Shown here one piece after another: positions 45,857 through 54,017 of a DNA stretch of 64,000 bases. Where the stretch lies: positions 1-64,000 of the forward strand of contig DASSCU010000017.1 of the NCBI GenBank assembly GCA_035697485.1. The letters run 5' to 3'. The DNA comes from Actinomycetota bacterium. Its GTDB lineage: Bacteria; Actinomycetota; UBA4738; HRBIN12. The notes under the pieces are model-generated. The model was given only the letters and a program-made list of their open reading frames with translations, made no database searches and was not told the DNA's origin. The stretch's first letter is position 1. Each line of letters begins with the position of its first letter. Made by a program: the position numbers and the translations under genes.

Positions 45857-46666
45857 TCAGCCCTCGATCAGGAGTCCCCGGCGTCGCCGCACGCGCCGGT
45901 CGAGCCGGTTGAACGCGAGGTAGTCGACGAGCACGCCGATCACGGCGATCACCGCGACGACGGCCACGAGGGCGGGCATGTCGTCGGCCTCTTCCGCGAG
46001 CAGGTGTCCGAGTCCGACGGCGCCCGCCGCGGCGATGATCAGCTCCGCGGTCATCAGCGCCTTCCAGGCGAAGCCCCACGCCTGCTGCAACCCCGCGAGG
46101 AACCCGGGCAACGCGGCGGGCAGGATCACGTCGCGGTAGAGCGTCCATCCCTCGGCTCCGAGGGTGCGGCCGGCGCGCTTGAGGATCGGGGGTACCTGCC
46201 GCATCGCCGCCATCGTGGCCAGCGTGACCGACGGGAACGAGCCGACCACGGTCACGAACACGACCGCGCGCTCGGTCGCGCCGAACCAGATCACCGCGAC
46301 CGGGACCCACGCCACGAACGGCACGATCTGCAACGCCACGACGAGCGGACGGAGCGAGCGTCGAGCGAACTCGTTCAGCGTGAACGCGACGCCGAGCAGC
46401 GTGCCGAACACGACCGCGATCGCGAACGAGAACACGAGTCGGATCAGCGTCTTCAGGGTCGCCTCGGGGATCGTGCCGTCGGCCATGCCCGCGATGAACG
46501 CATCCCAGGTCTGCAGGGGGGAGGGGACGCCCTCGGTCGTCGTGACCGCTGCGATGACGGCCCAGGCGGCGATCAGACCGGTGATGCCGGCGAGCGGTGG
46601 CCCGACCTCGTGCGCGAGGCGCCGCAGGCCGATCCTCGGCACGTCGGTGGCGGTGGCCGTGCTCAC
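45857..46666 (-). CDS. ABC transporter permease (SsuC/TauC type)
   Basis: The 269-residue protein has six membrane spans and the permease EAA loop, MRQVPPILKRAGRTLGAEGW followed by YRDVILPAALPGFLAGLQQA. This belongs to the nitrate/sulfonate/taurine importer permeases. The GTG start overlaps the stop of the ATPase gene by 4 nt. Sulfur genes on both sides favour an organosulfur substrate such as sulfonates, but no substrate-binding protein gene is in this group, so the ligand is unproven. Confidence 0.85.
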   Translation of the reverse strand: MSTATATDVPRIGLRRLAHEVGPPLAGITGLIAAWAVIAAVTTTEGVPSPLQTWDAFIAGMADGTIPEATLKTLIRLVFSFAIAVVFGTLLGVAFTLNEFARRSLRPLVVALQIVPFVAWVPVAVIWFGATERAVVFVTVVGSFPSVTLATMAAMRQVPPILKRAGRTLGAEGWTLYRDVILPAALPGFLAGLQQAWGFAWKALMTAELIIAAAGAVGLGHLLAEEADDMPALVAVVAVIAVIGVLVDYLAFNRLDRRVRRRRGLLIEG

Positions 46667-47532
46667 CGGACGGACTCCTCGTCGGCGATCGGCCGGTCGC
46701 TGCCCTCGGCGCGAGCCCGGTTCACCTCGCGCATCAGCAGGTGGTGCACGTCGGAGACGACGCGTGCCACCAGCACGTCGTCGAGTTGGCGGGGCCGAGG
46801 CGCGCTGATGCGCACCTCCTCGAGCAGCCTGCCCGGCGCCGCCGACATCACGAGCACCCGATCGGCAAGCAGGGCGGCTTCCCGCACGTTGTGGGTGACG
46901 AAGACGAACGTCTTGCGCCCGCCTCGCTCGAGCCAGACTCGCTGCACCTCGTCCTGCAGTAGCTCACGCGCCTGCGCATCGAGGGCGCCGAACGGCTCAT
47001 CGCCCAGCAGCACGTCGGGCTCGGTCGCGAGCGCCCTCGCGAGCTGCGCCCGCTGGCGCATCCCGGCGGAGAGCTCGTGGGGCTGTACGTCGGCGAACGG
47101 TTCGAGGCCCACGCTCGCGAGCCACATGCGCACGCGGTGGGGCCGCTCCGACAACGGGGTACCGGTGAGCTTCAACGCGAGGTCGACGTTGCCGGCGACC
47201 GAGAGCCAAGGGAACAGGGCCGGCTCCTGGAAGAGCACGGCACGGTCGGGGCCCGGGCGGGTGATCGGGTGACCATCGAGGAGCGCCTCGCCCGAGGTCG
47301 GTTCGTCGAGCCCGGCGAGCACGTTGAGGATCGACGTCTTGCCGCACCCCGATGGTCCGAGCAGGCACAGGAACTCACCGAGCCGCACGTCGAACGTGAC
47401 GTGATCGACGGCGGTGACGACGGCTCCACTCGTCGATCGACGGGTCTTCACGAGATCGCGCACGGCGAGCTTGGGGGGTCCCTCTCCGGGGGTCTCGGCG
47501 GGTCGGAGCTCGGTGGTGCTCACATCGCTCAT
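46663..47532 (-). CDS. ABC transporter ATPase (SsuB/TauB type)
   Basis: The 289-residue ATPase carries Walker A LLGPSGCGKTSILNVLAGLD, the Q-loop LFQEPALFPWLSVAGNVDLA, signature LSAGMRQRAQLARALA, Walker B DVLLGDEPFGALDAQ and the switch His in FVFVTHNVREAALLADRVLV. The 'FPWL' Q-loop variant is typical of nitrate/sulfonate/taurine importers. It is preceded by a YezD gene (10 nt) and followed by its permease in one leftward operon. The C-terminal extension (VNRARAEGSDRPIADEESVR) is unremarkable. Confidence 0.88.
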   Translation of the reverse strand: MSDVSTTELRPAETPGEGPPKLAVRDLVKTRRSTSGAVVTAVDHVTFDVRLGEFLCLLGPSGCGKTSILNVLAGLDEPTSGEALLDGHPITRPGPDRAVLFQEPALFPWLSVAGNVDLALKLTGTPLSERPHRVRMWLASVGLEPFADVQPHELSAGMRQRAQLARALATEPDVLLGDEPFGALDAQARELLQDEVQRVWLERGGRKTFVFVTHNVREAALLADRVLVMSAAPGRLLEEVRISAPRPRQLDDVLVARVVSDVHHLLMREVNRARAEGSDRPIADEESVR

Positions 47533-47542
47533 CGAACGGCCC

Positions 47543-47749
47543 TCATCGCAGGCGGAACTTCTCGGCCATCTCGATCTGCACGACCTTGCCGTCCTGGATC
47601 ACCAGCACGACGGTGCCGTAGTTGATGCGGCGCACGATGTCGGCGACCTTCGCGAGCACGAGGCGTTCCTCTTCGGAGAGCTCGAGCGCTGCGAGCTGCT
47701 CGTCGGCCGTACCCTGCGGGCCCGATTCGATCGTCGCGTCGTCGCTCAC
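47543..47749 (-). CDS. YezD family (DUF2292) small protein, copy 1
   Basis: The 68-residue protein has the DUF2292 core: LAKVADIVRRINYGTVVLVI, then QDGKVVQIEMAEKFRLR. YezD-family proteins are often encoded with sulfate or sulfonate uptake genes, and their role is not established. A second copy sits at the end of the cysTWA operon (53359), with core IAYGTVVLVLQDGKVIQVET, so this locus carries one YezD per transporter. Starts at GTG 47749, 36 nt after the Na/Pi-like gene. Confidence 0.82.
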   Translation of the reverse strand: MSDDATIESGPQGTADEQLAALELSEEERLVLAKVADIVRRINYGTVVLVIQDGKVVQIEMAEKFRLR

Positions 47750-47785
47750 GGTCGGAGTCTACGTCGGCCCCTTCGGCCGGCTCGG

Positions 47786-49033
47786 TCATGAGGTCACGTA
47801 GAAGAATCCCGTTGCGAGCAGCGCGAGCGGGGCGAGGAAGAGCGTGCCGACGAAGAGCGCGAGGCGCCGGTTGCTGGCGACGAGGTAGTCGTCGAGCCGC
47901 AACACGGACCGCTGCACGGGCTTGTAGAGGAAGGCCAAGATCACCACCGACACGATCGTCACGCCGATCGCCTCGGCCAGCACCACCTGTGCCGCGTCCG
48001 GGGTGGGCTGCAGCATCGCGACCACCAGCGTGTCGGCGAGCGTGGTGATGTTCGCACCCATGATGTACGGGAGCGCCTCCTCCCGCTTGATCAGCCCCTT
48101 CGCGGCGAGCGGCACGAGCACGGTGAGCGCCACGGACACCGAGAGCGTGAGCGTCGCGACGATGCATCCGAGGAAGAACATCGTCCAGGGGTGCTTCAAC
48201 CATGCAGCCCGCTTCGACGCCGTTGCGTCGCTGCTCACGTGGGGCAGCACCCGATCGATCAGGTTGAACGACACGAGGATCACGCCCAGGCCGATCAAGA
48301 AGAGCGACCATCCCGGCACGTTCGTCGCGATGACGTCGACGATCGGACCCCACAGCTTGCCGAGGACCGCGTCGAGTTTCCCTGAGGCGTGCAGGTCGAA
48401 CCCCTCGAGCCATCCTGCGCGGATGATGGCGTACCCGATCAACATGCCGGGCAGGTACACGATCGCGGTCATCGTCATCGCCTGGATGCCGATGCCGATC
48501 GAGTCGCTGCGTCCCCGCCTGATGTCGGCCTGCGACGCGCCCGCCGCGATCTGCACCTTCGCCTGCTTCGTCGCGTACAGGAACCCGGTCAGCAGCACGA
48601 TGAACGACGCGCCGAGGCGTGACCCCGACAACATCGTGAACGCCTGCAGCTTCGTCAACGCGCCCGCCCCGAAGAGGCTGATCGCCGTCGCAGCGACCGG
48701 CGAGCCCGAGAGCACGAAGTAGGCGCCCAGCCAGCCCGCGCCGAGCGTCGAGACGCCGTTGGCGAACGGGAACTGCCCCTCGATCTGCGGGCCGACCGCT
48801 GCCGCGCCCTCCTTCATCAGCTGCACGGCGAGGATGAACAGGAACATCGCGGGCACGAAGAGCAGCAGCTTGCTCGCGATATCCCACGGGGAGCGTGGTG
48901 CCTCGAACGGCCCCCAGTCGATGAGGTACCGAGCCTGGTTCGCCTCGACCGGCACGCAGAACTCGCCGTCGATCTCGACCAGCTGTGCTTCCTTCTCGAG
49001 GTCGCGTTCGAGCTCCTTGGAACGTTTGGCCAT
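47786..49033 (-). CDS. Na/Pi-cotransporter-family membrane protein, possibly a sulfur anion transporter
   Basis: The 415-residue protein starts with a charged helix (MAKRSKELERDLEKEAQLVE) followed by about nine membrane spans. The repeated family motif appears as SGSPVAATAISLFGAGALTK and ALPYIMGANITTLADTLVVA, in place of the classical 'GtNiGTt' pair, so it is a distant PF02690 member. Being first in an operon with YezD and SsuBC-like genes, and divergent from a sulfate ABC transporter, it may move sulfate or another oxyanion; phosphate is the alternative. ATG 49033 has AGGAGAGAG upstream. Its leader carries a strong hairpin and a conserved motif. Confidence 0.75.
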   Translation of the reverse strand: MAKRSKELERDLEKEAQLVEIDGEFCVPVEANQARYLIDWGPFEAPRSPWDIASKLLLFVPAMFLFILAVQLMKEGAAAVGPQIEGQFPFANGVSTLGAGWLGAYFVLSGSPVAATAISLFGAGALTKLQAFTMLSGSRLGASFIVLLTGFLYATKQAKVQIAAGASQADIRRGRSDSIGIGIQAMTMTAIVYLPGMLIGYAIIRAGWLEGFDLHASGKLDAVLGKLWGPIVDVIATNVPGWSLFLIGLGVILVSFNLIDRVLPHVSSDATASKRAAWLKHPWTMFFLGCIVATLTLSVSVALTVLVPLAAKGLIKREEALPYIMGANITTLADTLVVAMLQPTPDAAQVVLAEAIGVTIVSVVILAFLYKPVQRSVLRLDDYLVASNRRLALFVGTLFLAPLALLATGFFYVTS

Positions 49034-49058
49034 CCAGGCTCTCTCCTGAAACGAAAGG

Positions 49059-49122
49059 GGCCGCAACGCGGTGCGGGAACCATGTTCCCCCGATGCGTTG
49101 CGGCCTCCGGTCTTTCCGGTCA
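49059..49122 (-). promoter_or_regulatory. Structured leader of the Na/Pi-like operon, with the shared motif
   Basis: On the minus strand the RNA begins with TGACCGGA-AAG-ACCGGAGGCCG (49122-49101). It then forms a perfect 11-bp hairpin, GGCCGCAACGC (49105-49095) with GCGTTGCGGCC (49069-49059), whose apex contains an inner stem GGGAAC/GTTCCC. The ribosome-binding site follows about 15 nt later. Such a hairpin directly ahead of the RBS suggests control of transcription or translation. Confidence 0.5.
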
Positions 49123-49282
49123 GCTGCACCGCGAGGGTACCGCCGTGGCCGGGGGAGGGTCAACGGCCATCGGCCCTAAGACCCATCGGCCTCTTGTTGC
49201 ATTCTCGTGGCGGTAAGTCGGGGATCGGCCCGATCTCCTTGACACTCCTTCCTCCAGCCGGTAGTTCTGTCCGCGTCACGCC

Positions 49283-49316
49283 GACCGGAGCACCCGGAGG
49301 CGCTGCACTCGAAAGG
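49283..49316 (+). promoter_or_regulatory. Copy of the sulfur-locus motif in the divergent gap
   Basis: GACCGGA-GCA-CCCGGAGGC at 49283-49301 is a variant of the motif found in both leaders, and it is followed by CTCGAAAGG, as the cysP-proximal copy is. No gene lies in 49123-49361. Confidence 0.4.
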
Positions 49317-49331
49317 CCGGCTGATCCGCAC

Positions 49332-49349
49332 CGCGCGATCGGTCGCGCG
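49332..49349 (+). promoter_or_regulatory. Perfect hairpin upstream of the sulfate operon
   Basis: CGCGCGA-TCGG-TCGCGCG forms a 7-bp stem with a tetraloop, followed by AACCCTTTCGG. It lies 13 nt before the shared motif and could be a terminator-like or structural part of the leader. Confidence 0.45.
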
Positions 49350-49361
49350 AACCCTTTCGGT

Positions 49362-49414
49362 TGACCGGACCACCGGAGGCCGAGCACCCAGAGGCCCCGG
49401 CAACTCGCCGGTCA
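49362..49414 (+). promoter_or_regulatory. Structured leader of the sulfate ABC operon, candidate riboswitch-like element
   Basis: TGACCGG (49362-49368) pairs perfectly with CCGGTCA (49408-49414), enclosing ACCACCGGAGGCC, GAGCACCCAGA and GGCCCCGGCAACTCG. The internal GGCC/GGCC and the CCGGCAAC segment recall, loosely, the core of S-box-type SAM riboswitches, but the consensus is not met. The element ends 6 nt before the ribosome-binding site GAAAGGAG. A metabolite- or protein-binding leader is plausible. Confidence 0.4.
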
Positions 49415-49429
49415 TCGAAAGGAGCTCGG

Positions 49430-50524
49430 ATGTCGTTCTATCCCCCGCGGCGCTTCGCGTCCGCACGCTGGGCGCGTTCGCTCGCGCTCGCGCTCGTTCC
49501 CCTCACGATCCTCGCGGCATGCTCGTCCGACTCGGGCGGTGGCGACACGCAGTCGTCGGCCGCAGGCGGGCCGTGCACACCCCCGGAGACGCCGGTGGTC
49601 AACTTCGCCGCATACAGCACGCCGCGCGAGGCCTACGGTCAGATCATCCCGGCCTTCGTGTCGAAGTGGAAGGAAGAGCACGACGACCAGAACGTGATCT
49701 TCCAGGAGTCCTACGCGGGCTCGACCACGCAGGCGGCGAACGTGATCGCCGGCTACGAGGCCGACGTGGTCGCGCTCTCGCTCGGGCCCGACGTGGACGA
49801 GATCGCCGACGCCGGCCTGATCACGCACGACTGGACCGACCAGCCCGACGGCGGCATGGTCTCGACCTCGGTCGTCGTGTTCGACGTCCGTCCCGGCAAC
49901 CCCGAGGGCTTCCAGGACTGGAACGACCTCGCCGCCGACGGCGTCGAGATCCTCACCCCCGACCCGGCATCGAGCGGCGGCGCACGGTGGAACCTGGTCT
50001 CCCTGTGGGGCTCGGCGCTCCGCGGCTACGCCGGCATGACCGCCGACGACACGGCGGGCGCGACGACGCTGATGCAGGACGTGCTCTCGAACGTGATCGT
50101 GTTCGACAAGAACGCCCGTGACTCGATCCAGAACTTCGAGGCGGGGAACGGCGACGTCGCGATCACCTATGAGAACGAGGTGCTCACCGCGCAGGAGGCT
50201 GGGCTCGAGGACGAGGCTGTCTACCCGCCGTCGACCGTGTTGATCGAGAACCCGGTCGCGGTCGTGGACCAGTGGGTCGACGAACACTGTGTGCGCGACG
50301 TGGCCGAGGCGTTCGTCGAGTTCCTGCACTCCGACGAGGCCAAGGAGATCTACACCGAGGTGGGCCACCTGCGGTCCACCGACACGAAGGAAGCCCAGAA
50401 GGGCGGCGGCCAGTTCCCGCCGATCGAGGACCTGTTCACGGTCGACGAGATCGGCGGCTGGGACGCCCTGAACGAAGAACTGTTCAGCGACAGCGGCATC
50501 GTCACCCAGGCGATCGCCGGCTGA
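49430..50524 (+). CDS. Sulfate ABC transporter substrate-binding lipoprotein
   Basis: The 364-residue protein has a lipoprotein signal ending in the lipobox LTILAACSS, then a Sbp/CysP-type binding fold: VNFAAYSTPREAYGQIIPAF, FQESYAGSTTQAANVIAGYE, DVVALSLGPDVDEIADAGLI, ILTPDPASSGGARWNLVSLW, and VDEHCVRDVAEAFVEFLHS. These contain the sulfate-contacting segments of the family. Thiosulfate may also bind. ATG 49430 follows AAAGGAGCTCGG. It is the first gene of the cysP-T-W-A-yezD operon. Confidence 0.92.
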   Translation: MSFYPPRRFASARWARSLALALVPLTILAACSSDSGGGDTQSSAAGGPCTPPETPVVNFAAYSTPREAYGQIIPAFVSKWKEEHDDQNVIFQESYAGSTTQAANVIAGYEADVVALSLGPDVDEIADAGLITHDWTDQPDGGMVSTSVVVFDVRPGNPEGFQDWNDLAADGVEILTPDPASSGGARWNLVSLWGSALRGYAGMTADDTAGATTLMQDVLSNVIVFDKNARDSIQNFEAGNGDVAITYENEVLTAQEAGLEDEAVYPPSTVLIENPVAVVDQWVDEHCVRDVAEAFVEFLHSDEAKEIYTEVGHLRSTDTKEAQKGGGQFPPIEDLFTVDEIGGWDALNEELFSDSGIVTQAIAG

Positions 50525-50559
50525 CCGGGACGGTCCACGGAAAGGACCAGCAGACGACG

Positions 50560-51423
50560 ATGAGCAACGCCGCGCAGATCACGATCGAACGCAGCCGGAC
50601 CCGGCTCTCTCCGCGGTCAGCTGCACGGCTGCGGCGATACACGCTGCGCGGCGTTGCTCTCGTCTACCTCGGCGCCATGGTGGCGCTGCCGGTGATCGCG
50701 GTGATCTCGAAGGGGTTCAGCGAGGGGCTCGATGGGTTGCGCACCGCCCTCGCGATCCCGGGAGCGACGGCCGCGATCCGGCTCACGTTGATCACGTCGA
50801 CCCTCGCCGCGCTGATCAACGCCGTCATGGGCACGATGCTCGCCTACGTGCTGGTGCGCTTCTCGTTCCCGGGCAAGCGATTCCTGTCGGCGGTCGTCGA
50901 CCTGCCGCTCGCGATCCCTACGCTCGTCACGGGAGTGATGCTCGTGGCCCTGTACGGGCCCGCGTCGCCGATCGGAGGGTTCCTCGATCGGCTGGGCATC
51001 CAGGTGATCTTCACGCCGATCGCCATCATGCTCGCGTTGCTCGTCGTGACGCTGCCCCTCGTGGTGCGCAGCGTGCAACCCGTGCTCCAGGAGCTCGACG
51101 ACGCCGAAGAGGAAGCCGCGGCCACCCTCGGCGCGAACGGTTTCACCACGTTCCGAAAGGTCGTGTTCCCGGCGATCCGCGTCGCGATCGTGGGCGGCAC
51201 GCTGCTCACGTTCGCGCGCTGCCTCGGCGAGTTCGGCAGCGTCGTGCTCGTCGCCGGCAACCGGGCCGGGGAGACCCTCACCGCCCCCGTCTTCATCTTC
51301 CAACTCGCGAACCAGTTCCGTCCGATCGAGGCGGCGGCGGTCGCGACGCTGCTATTCAGCATCTCCTTCGTGCTCGTGCTGGTGACCGCACGCCTGCTGA
51401 AGCGGAAGGAGGACGACGCATGA
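50560..51423 (+). CDS. cysT: Sulfate ABC transporter permease CysT
   Basis: The 287-residue protein has six membrane spans and a typical CysT/CysU sequence: AVVDLPLAIPTLVTGVMLVA, ELDDAEEEAAATLGANGFTT (EAA loop), RCLGEFGSVVLVAGNRAGET and PVFIFQLANQFRPIEAAAVA. ATG 50560 is 35 nt after the binding-protein gene. Its stop overlaps cysW (ATGA). Confidence 0.93.
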   Translation: MSNAAQITIERSRTRLSPRSAARLRRYTLRGVALVYLGAMVALPVIAVISKGFSEGLDGLRTALAIPGATAAIRLTLITSTLAALINAVMGTMLAYVLVRFSFPGKRFLSAVVDLPLAIPTLVTGVMLVALYGPASPIGGFLDRLGIQVIFTPIAIMLALLVVTLPLVVRSVQPVLQELDDAEEEAAATLGANGFTTFRKVVFPAIRVAIVGGTLLTFARCLGEFGSVVLVAGNRAGETLTAPVFIFQLANQFRPIEAAAVATLLFSISFVLVLVTARLLKRKEDDA

Positions 51424-52280
51424 GGACCCCCTCCGATGCCCCCTCCGTCTTCCCTCCCGGCGGCGGTCGCCGGCGCCTCGTGCGCGGCGGAATCGTCGTG
51501 GCGTGCCTCCTGTATGTCGGCGTCCTGCTGCTGCTGCCCCTCGCGGGCATCGTCTACACCGCCCTCGAACCGGGCTGGTCCAAGGTCGTCGAGACGTTCT
51601 CGCGCCCCGACGTGCAGCATGCCTTCGTCCTCACCGGGGTGATCACCGTGATCACGGTGGCGGTCACGACGTTCTTCGGCGTGATCACGGCCTGGGTGCT
51701 CGTGCGCCAGCGCTTCGTCGGCAAGTCGCTGCTGAACGCGCTCGTCGACCTTCCCTTCGCGCTGTCGCCGGTCACGGTCGGGCTCGCCGCGGTCATCCTG
51801 TTCGGGTTCGGCGGCTGGCTCGAACCCTTCTTCGAGGCTCGCGGCATCCAGGTGATCTTCGCGGTGCCCTCGATGGTGCTCGTCACGATCTTCATCTGCA
51901 TCCCCTTCACGATCCGCGAGGTCGTGCCGGTGCTGGAGGAGATCGGCAAGGACGAAGAGGATGCGTCGCGAACCCTCGGCGCGTCGATCCTGCAGACGTG
52001 GCGCAGGGTCACCCTGCCGAACATCCGCTGGGGCATCCTCTACGGCGTCGCGCTCACGATCGCGCGTTCGATCGGCGAGATCGGCGCCGTGCTGATCGTG
52101 AGCGGCCTGATCAAGGGGAAGACCGAGACCGCGACACTGTTCATCTTCACGGCGATCGAGGAACGCCAGGACGCCGAGGCGTACATCGTCGCCCTCACGC
52201 TCGCCGCCGTCTCCATCGTGCTGCTCGTCGGCATCGAGACCGCGCGACATCGCATCGAAGGAAGGAAGGTACGCACATGA
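51420..52280 (+). CDS. cysW: Sulfate ABC transporter permease CysW
   Basis: The 286-residue protein has six spans, LVDLPFALSPVTVGLAAVIL, EEIGKDEEDASRTLGASILQ (EAA loop), ARSIGEIGAVLIVSGLIKGK and TATLFIFTAIEERQDAEAYI, which is the CysW pattern. The ATG overlaps the cysT stop and the stop overlaps the cysA ATG, so all three are translationally coupled. Confidence 0.93.
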   Translation: MRTPSDAPSVFPPGGGRRRLVRGGIVVACLLYVGVLLLLPLAGIVYTALEPGWSKVVETFSRPDVQHAFVLTGVITVITVAVTTFFGVITAWVLVRQRFVGKSLLNALVDLPFALSPVTVGLAAVILFGFGGWLEPFFEARGIQVIFAVPSMVLVTIFICIPFTIREVVPVLEEIGKDEEDASRTLGASILQTWRRVTLPNIRWGILYGVALTIARSIGEIGAVLIVSGLIKGKTETATLFIFTAIEERQDAEAYIVALTLAAVSIVLLVGIETARHRIEGRKVRT

Positions 52281-53362
52281 GCACGCCGATCGTGGTCGAG
52301 CAGCTCACCAAACGGTTCGGCTCGTTCGAGGCCGTGCGAGACGTGTCGTTCACGGCGCCCGGTGGCGCGATCACCGCGCTGCTCGGGCCGTCGGGGTCGG
52401 GCAAGAGCACCGTCCTGCGCATGATCGCGGGCCTGGAGGACCCCAACCAAGGACGCATCTGGCTCGGCGACGTGGAGCTCACGCCCAAGAGCGTGCAGGA
52501 GCGTCGCGTGGGGTTCGTGTTCCAGCATTACGCGCTGTTCCGGCACATGACGGTCGCGCAGAACGTGGAGTTCGGGCTGGCCGTCCGAAAGCAGGCCAGG
52601 GCCGATCGGAAGGCGCGCGTCGACGAGCTGCTCGAGCTCGTGCAGCTCACGCACTTCGCGAAGCGGTACCCCGACCAGCTCTCGGGCGGGCAGCGACAGC
52701 GCGTCGCGCTCGCACGTGCGCTGGCCCCGCGGCCCGAGGTGTTGCTGCTCGACGAGCCGTTCGGCGCGCTCGACGCGAAGGTGCGCCAAGACCTGCGGCA
52801 GTGGCTCGACGAGCTGCATCGCGAGCTGGGCGTCACGAGCCTGCTGGTGACGCACGACCAGGAAGAAGCGCTCGAGCTCGCGAACCAGATCGTCGTGATG
52901 CACGAGGGTCTCGTGCAGCAGGTCGGCTCCCCGAGCGAGATCTACGACGATCCGAAGACCCCGTTCGTCGCCGGCTTCGTCGGTTCCGCGAACGTGTTGC
53001 ACGGCGTGGTCGAGGGTGGCCACGTGCACCTGGGAGCCTTCCGGGTCCCTGCGGCAGAGCATCTGGAGGAGGGCGCGGCAGCCACGGCGTTCGTGCGACC
53101 GCACGACGTGCGGGTCGCGCCGAAGGGTGCGAACGGCCATGGCGCCGATGGCGCGCCGCTCGCGATCGGTCGCGTCGAGCGCATCTCGTCGCTCGGCTGG
53201 CTCACGCGGCTCACGATCCGCCTCGACGGCGACGGAGATCACACCCTGGTCGCCCACGTCCCTCAGTCCGATCTGGCCGGCGCCTCTGAGGGCGACCTCG
53301 TGAGCGTCGGCCTGCTCAACCCCAAGACGTTCGATCACGGCGAGGTCGCGGCCGGCGAGTGA
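52277..53362 (+). CDS. cysA: Sulfate/thiosulfate ABC transporter ATPase
   Basis: The 361-residue ATPase carries Walker A LLGPSGSGKSTVLRMIAGLE, Q-loop FVFQHYALFRHMTVAQNVEF, signature QLSGGQRQRVALARALA, Walker B EVLLLDEPFGALDAKVRQDL and the switch His (LLVTHDQEEAL). The C-terminal domain (ATAFVRPHDVRVAPKG, VERISSLGWLTRLTIRLDGD) is the TOBE-like regulatory part of CysA. The gene overlaps yezD copy 2 (GTGA). Confidence 0.94.
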   Translation: MSTPIVVEQLTKRFGSFEAVRDVSFTAPGGAITALLGPSGSGKSTVLRMIAGLEDPNQGRIWLGDVELTPKSVQERRVGFVFQHYALFRHMTVAQNVEFGLAVRKQARADRKARVDELLELVQLTHFAKRYPDQLSGGQRQRVALARALAPRPEVLLLDEPFGALDAKVRQDLRQWLDELHRELGVTSLLVTHDQEEALELANQIVVMHEGLVQQVGSPSEIYDDPKTPFVAGFVGSANVLHGVVEGGHVHLGAFRVPAAEHLEEGAAATAFVRPHDVRVAPKGANGHGADGAPLAIGRVERISSLGWLTRLTIRLDGDGDHTLVAHVPQSDLAGASEGDLVSVGLLNPKTFDHGEVAAGE

Positions 53363-53586
53363 GCGCGGGTATGCCCTTGCGAGTCGTGGACGGCGACGAC
53401 GGGTCCTCGGATCGGGAGATCCCCACCGAGGTGCTCCGGTTCGCCGGGCTCCCGCCCGAGCAGCGAGCGCTGTTGCTGCACGTGCACGATCTGTTGGCCG
53501 GCATCGCCTACGGCACCGTGGTGCTGGTGTTGCAGGACGGCAAGGTGATCCAGGTGGAGACCTCGGAGAAGATCCGGCTGAAGTGA
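53359..53586 (+). CDS. YezD family (DUF2292) small protein, copy 2
   Basis: The 75-residue protein has the DUF2292 core LHVHDLLAGIAYGTVVLVLQ followed by DGKVIQVETSEKIRLK, clearly paralogous to the protein encoded at 47543-47749. The N-terminus is more acidic (VVDGDDGSSDREIPTEVLRF). The GTG overlaps the cysA stop; ATG 53371 is a possible alternative. Last gene of the sulfate operon. Role unknown; linkage to sulfur uptake is the only clue. Confidence 0.82.
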   Translation: MSAGMPLRVVDGDDGSSDREIPTEVLRFAGLPPEQRALLLHVHDLLAGIAYGTVVLVLQDGKVIQVETSEKIRLK

Positions 53587-53636
53587 CAGCCGGCCGGGGG
53601 CGCTCCCGCGAGATCGCCCCTCTCGTGGAGCGTGGA

Positions 53637-53870
53637 TCAGCCGCCGCAGGCGCAGCCGCCGCCACCGCAGCAGCCGCCGCCGGCTGCGGGCGTCGAGTCG
53701 GTGAACCCGCCGGTCGAGGCATTCCCCGCCGAGAACACCGAGAAGCGGCGCCGAACACGCTCGCTCCCGCACGACGGGCATTCCAGCGCCGTGTCGACCG
53801 CGTCGCTCATCGAGCGGCGCTGTTCGAACGGCTGCTCGCACCCGAGGCAGATGTACTCGTAGGTCGCCAC
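53637..53870 (-). CDS. FmdB-type zinc-ribbon protein
   Basis: The 77-residue protein begins MATYEYICLGCEQPFEQRRS, then CPSCGSERVRRRFSVF, giving the two CxxC pairs of the FmdB/CxxC_SSSS zinc ribbon (PF09723-like). The C-terminus is a Gly/Cys-rich tail (GGGCCGGGGCACGG) that adds five possible metal ligands. Starts at GTG 53870. Such proteins are small putative regulators or metal carriers of unknown role. Confidence 0.85.
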   Translation of the reverse strand: MATYEYICLGCEQPFEQRRSMSDAVDTALECPSCGSERVRRRFSVFSAGNASTGGFTDSTPAAGGGCCGGGGCACGG

Positions 53871-54017
53871 GGGGCAAGGATACCCGGGGGAGGCGACGTC
53901 ACGCGATGCCTCGTGGGATCGAGCCCCCGGCCGGATGCGAGCTGGTGCGCCCGTCATGCGGTGGGCGATTGCGGCGGCGGCCCCCATCACGCCCGAGGCC
54001 GGGCAGGTCACGGCCGG

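Noticed and set aside
49362-49414. Calling the cys leader a SAM-I or SAM-IV riboswitch
   Set aside because: Only the CCGGCAAC segment and a closing stem agree; the kink-turn, pseudoknot partner and other conserved blocks are not visible.
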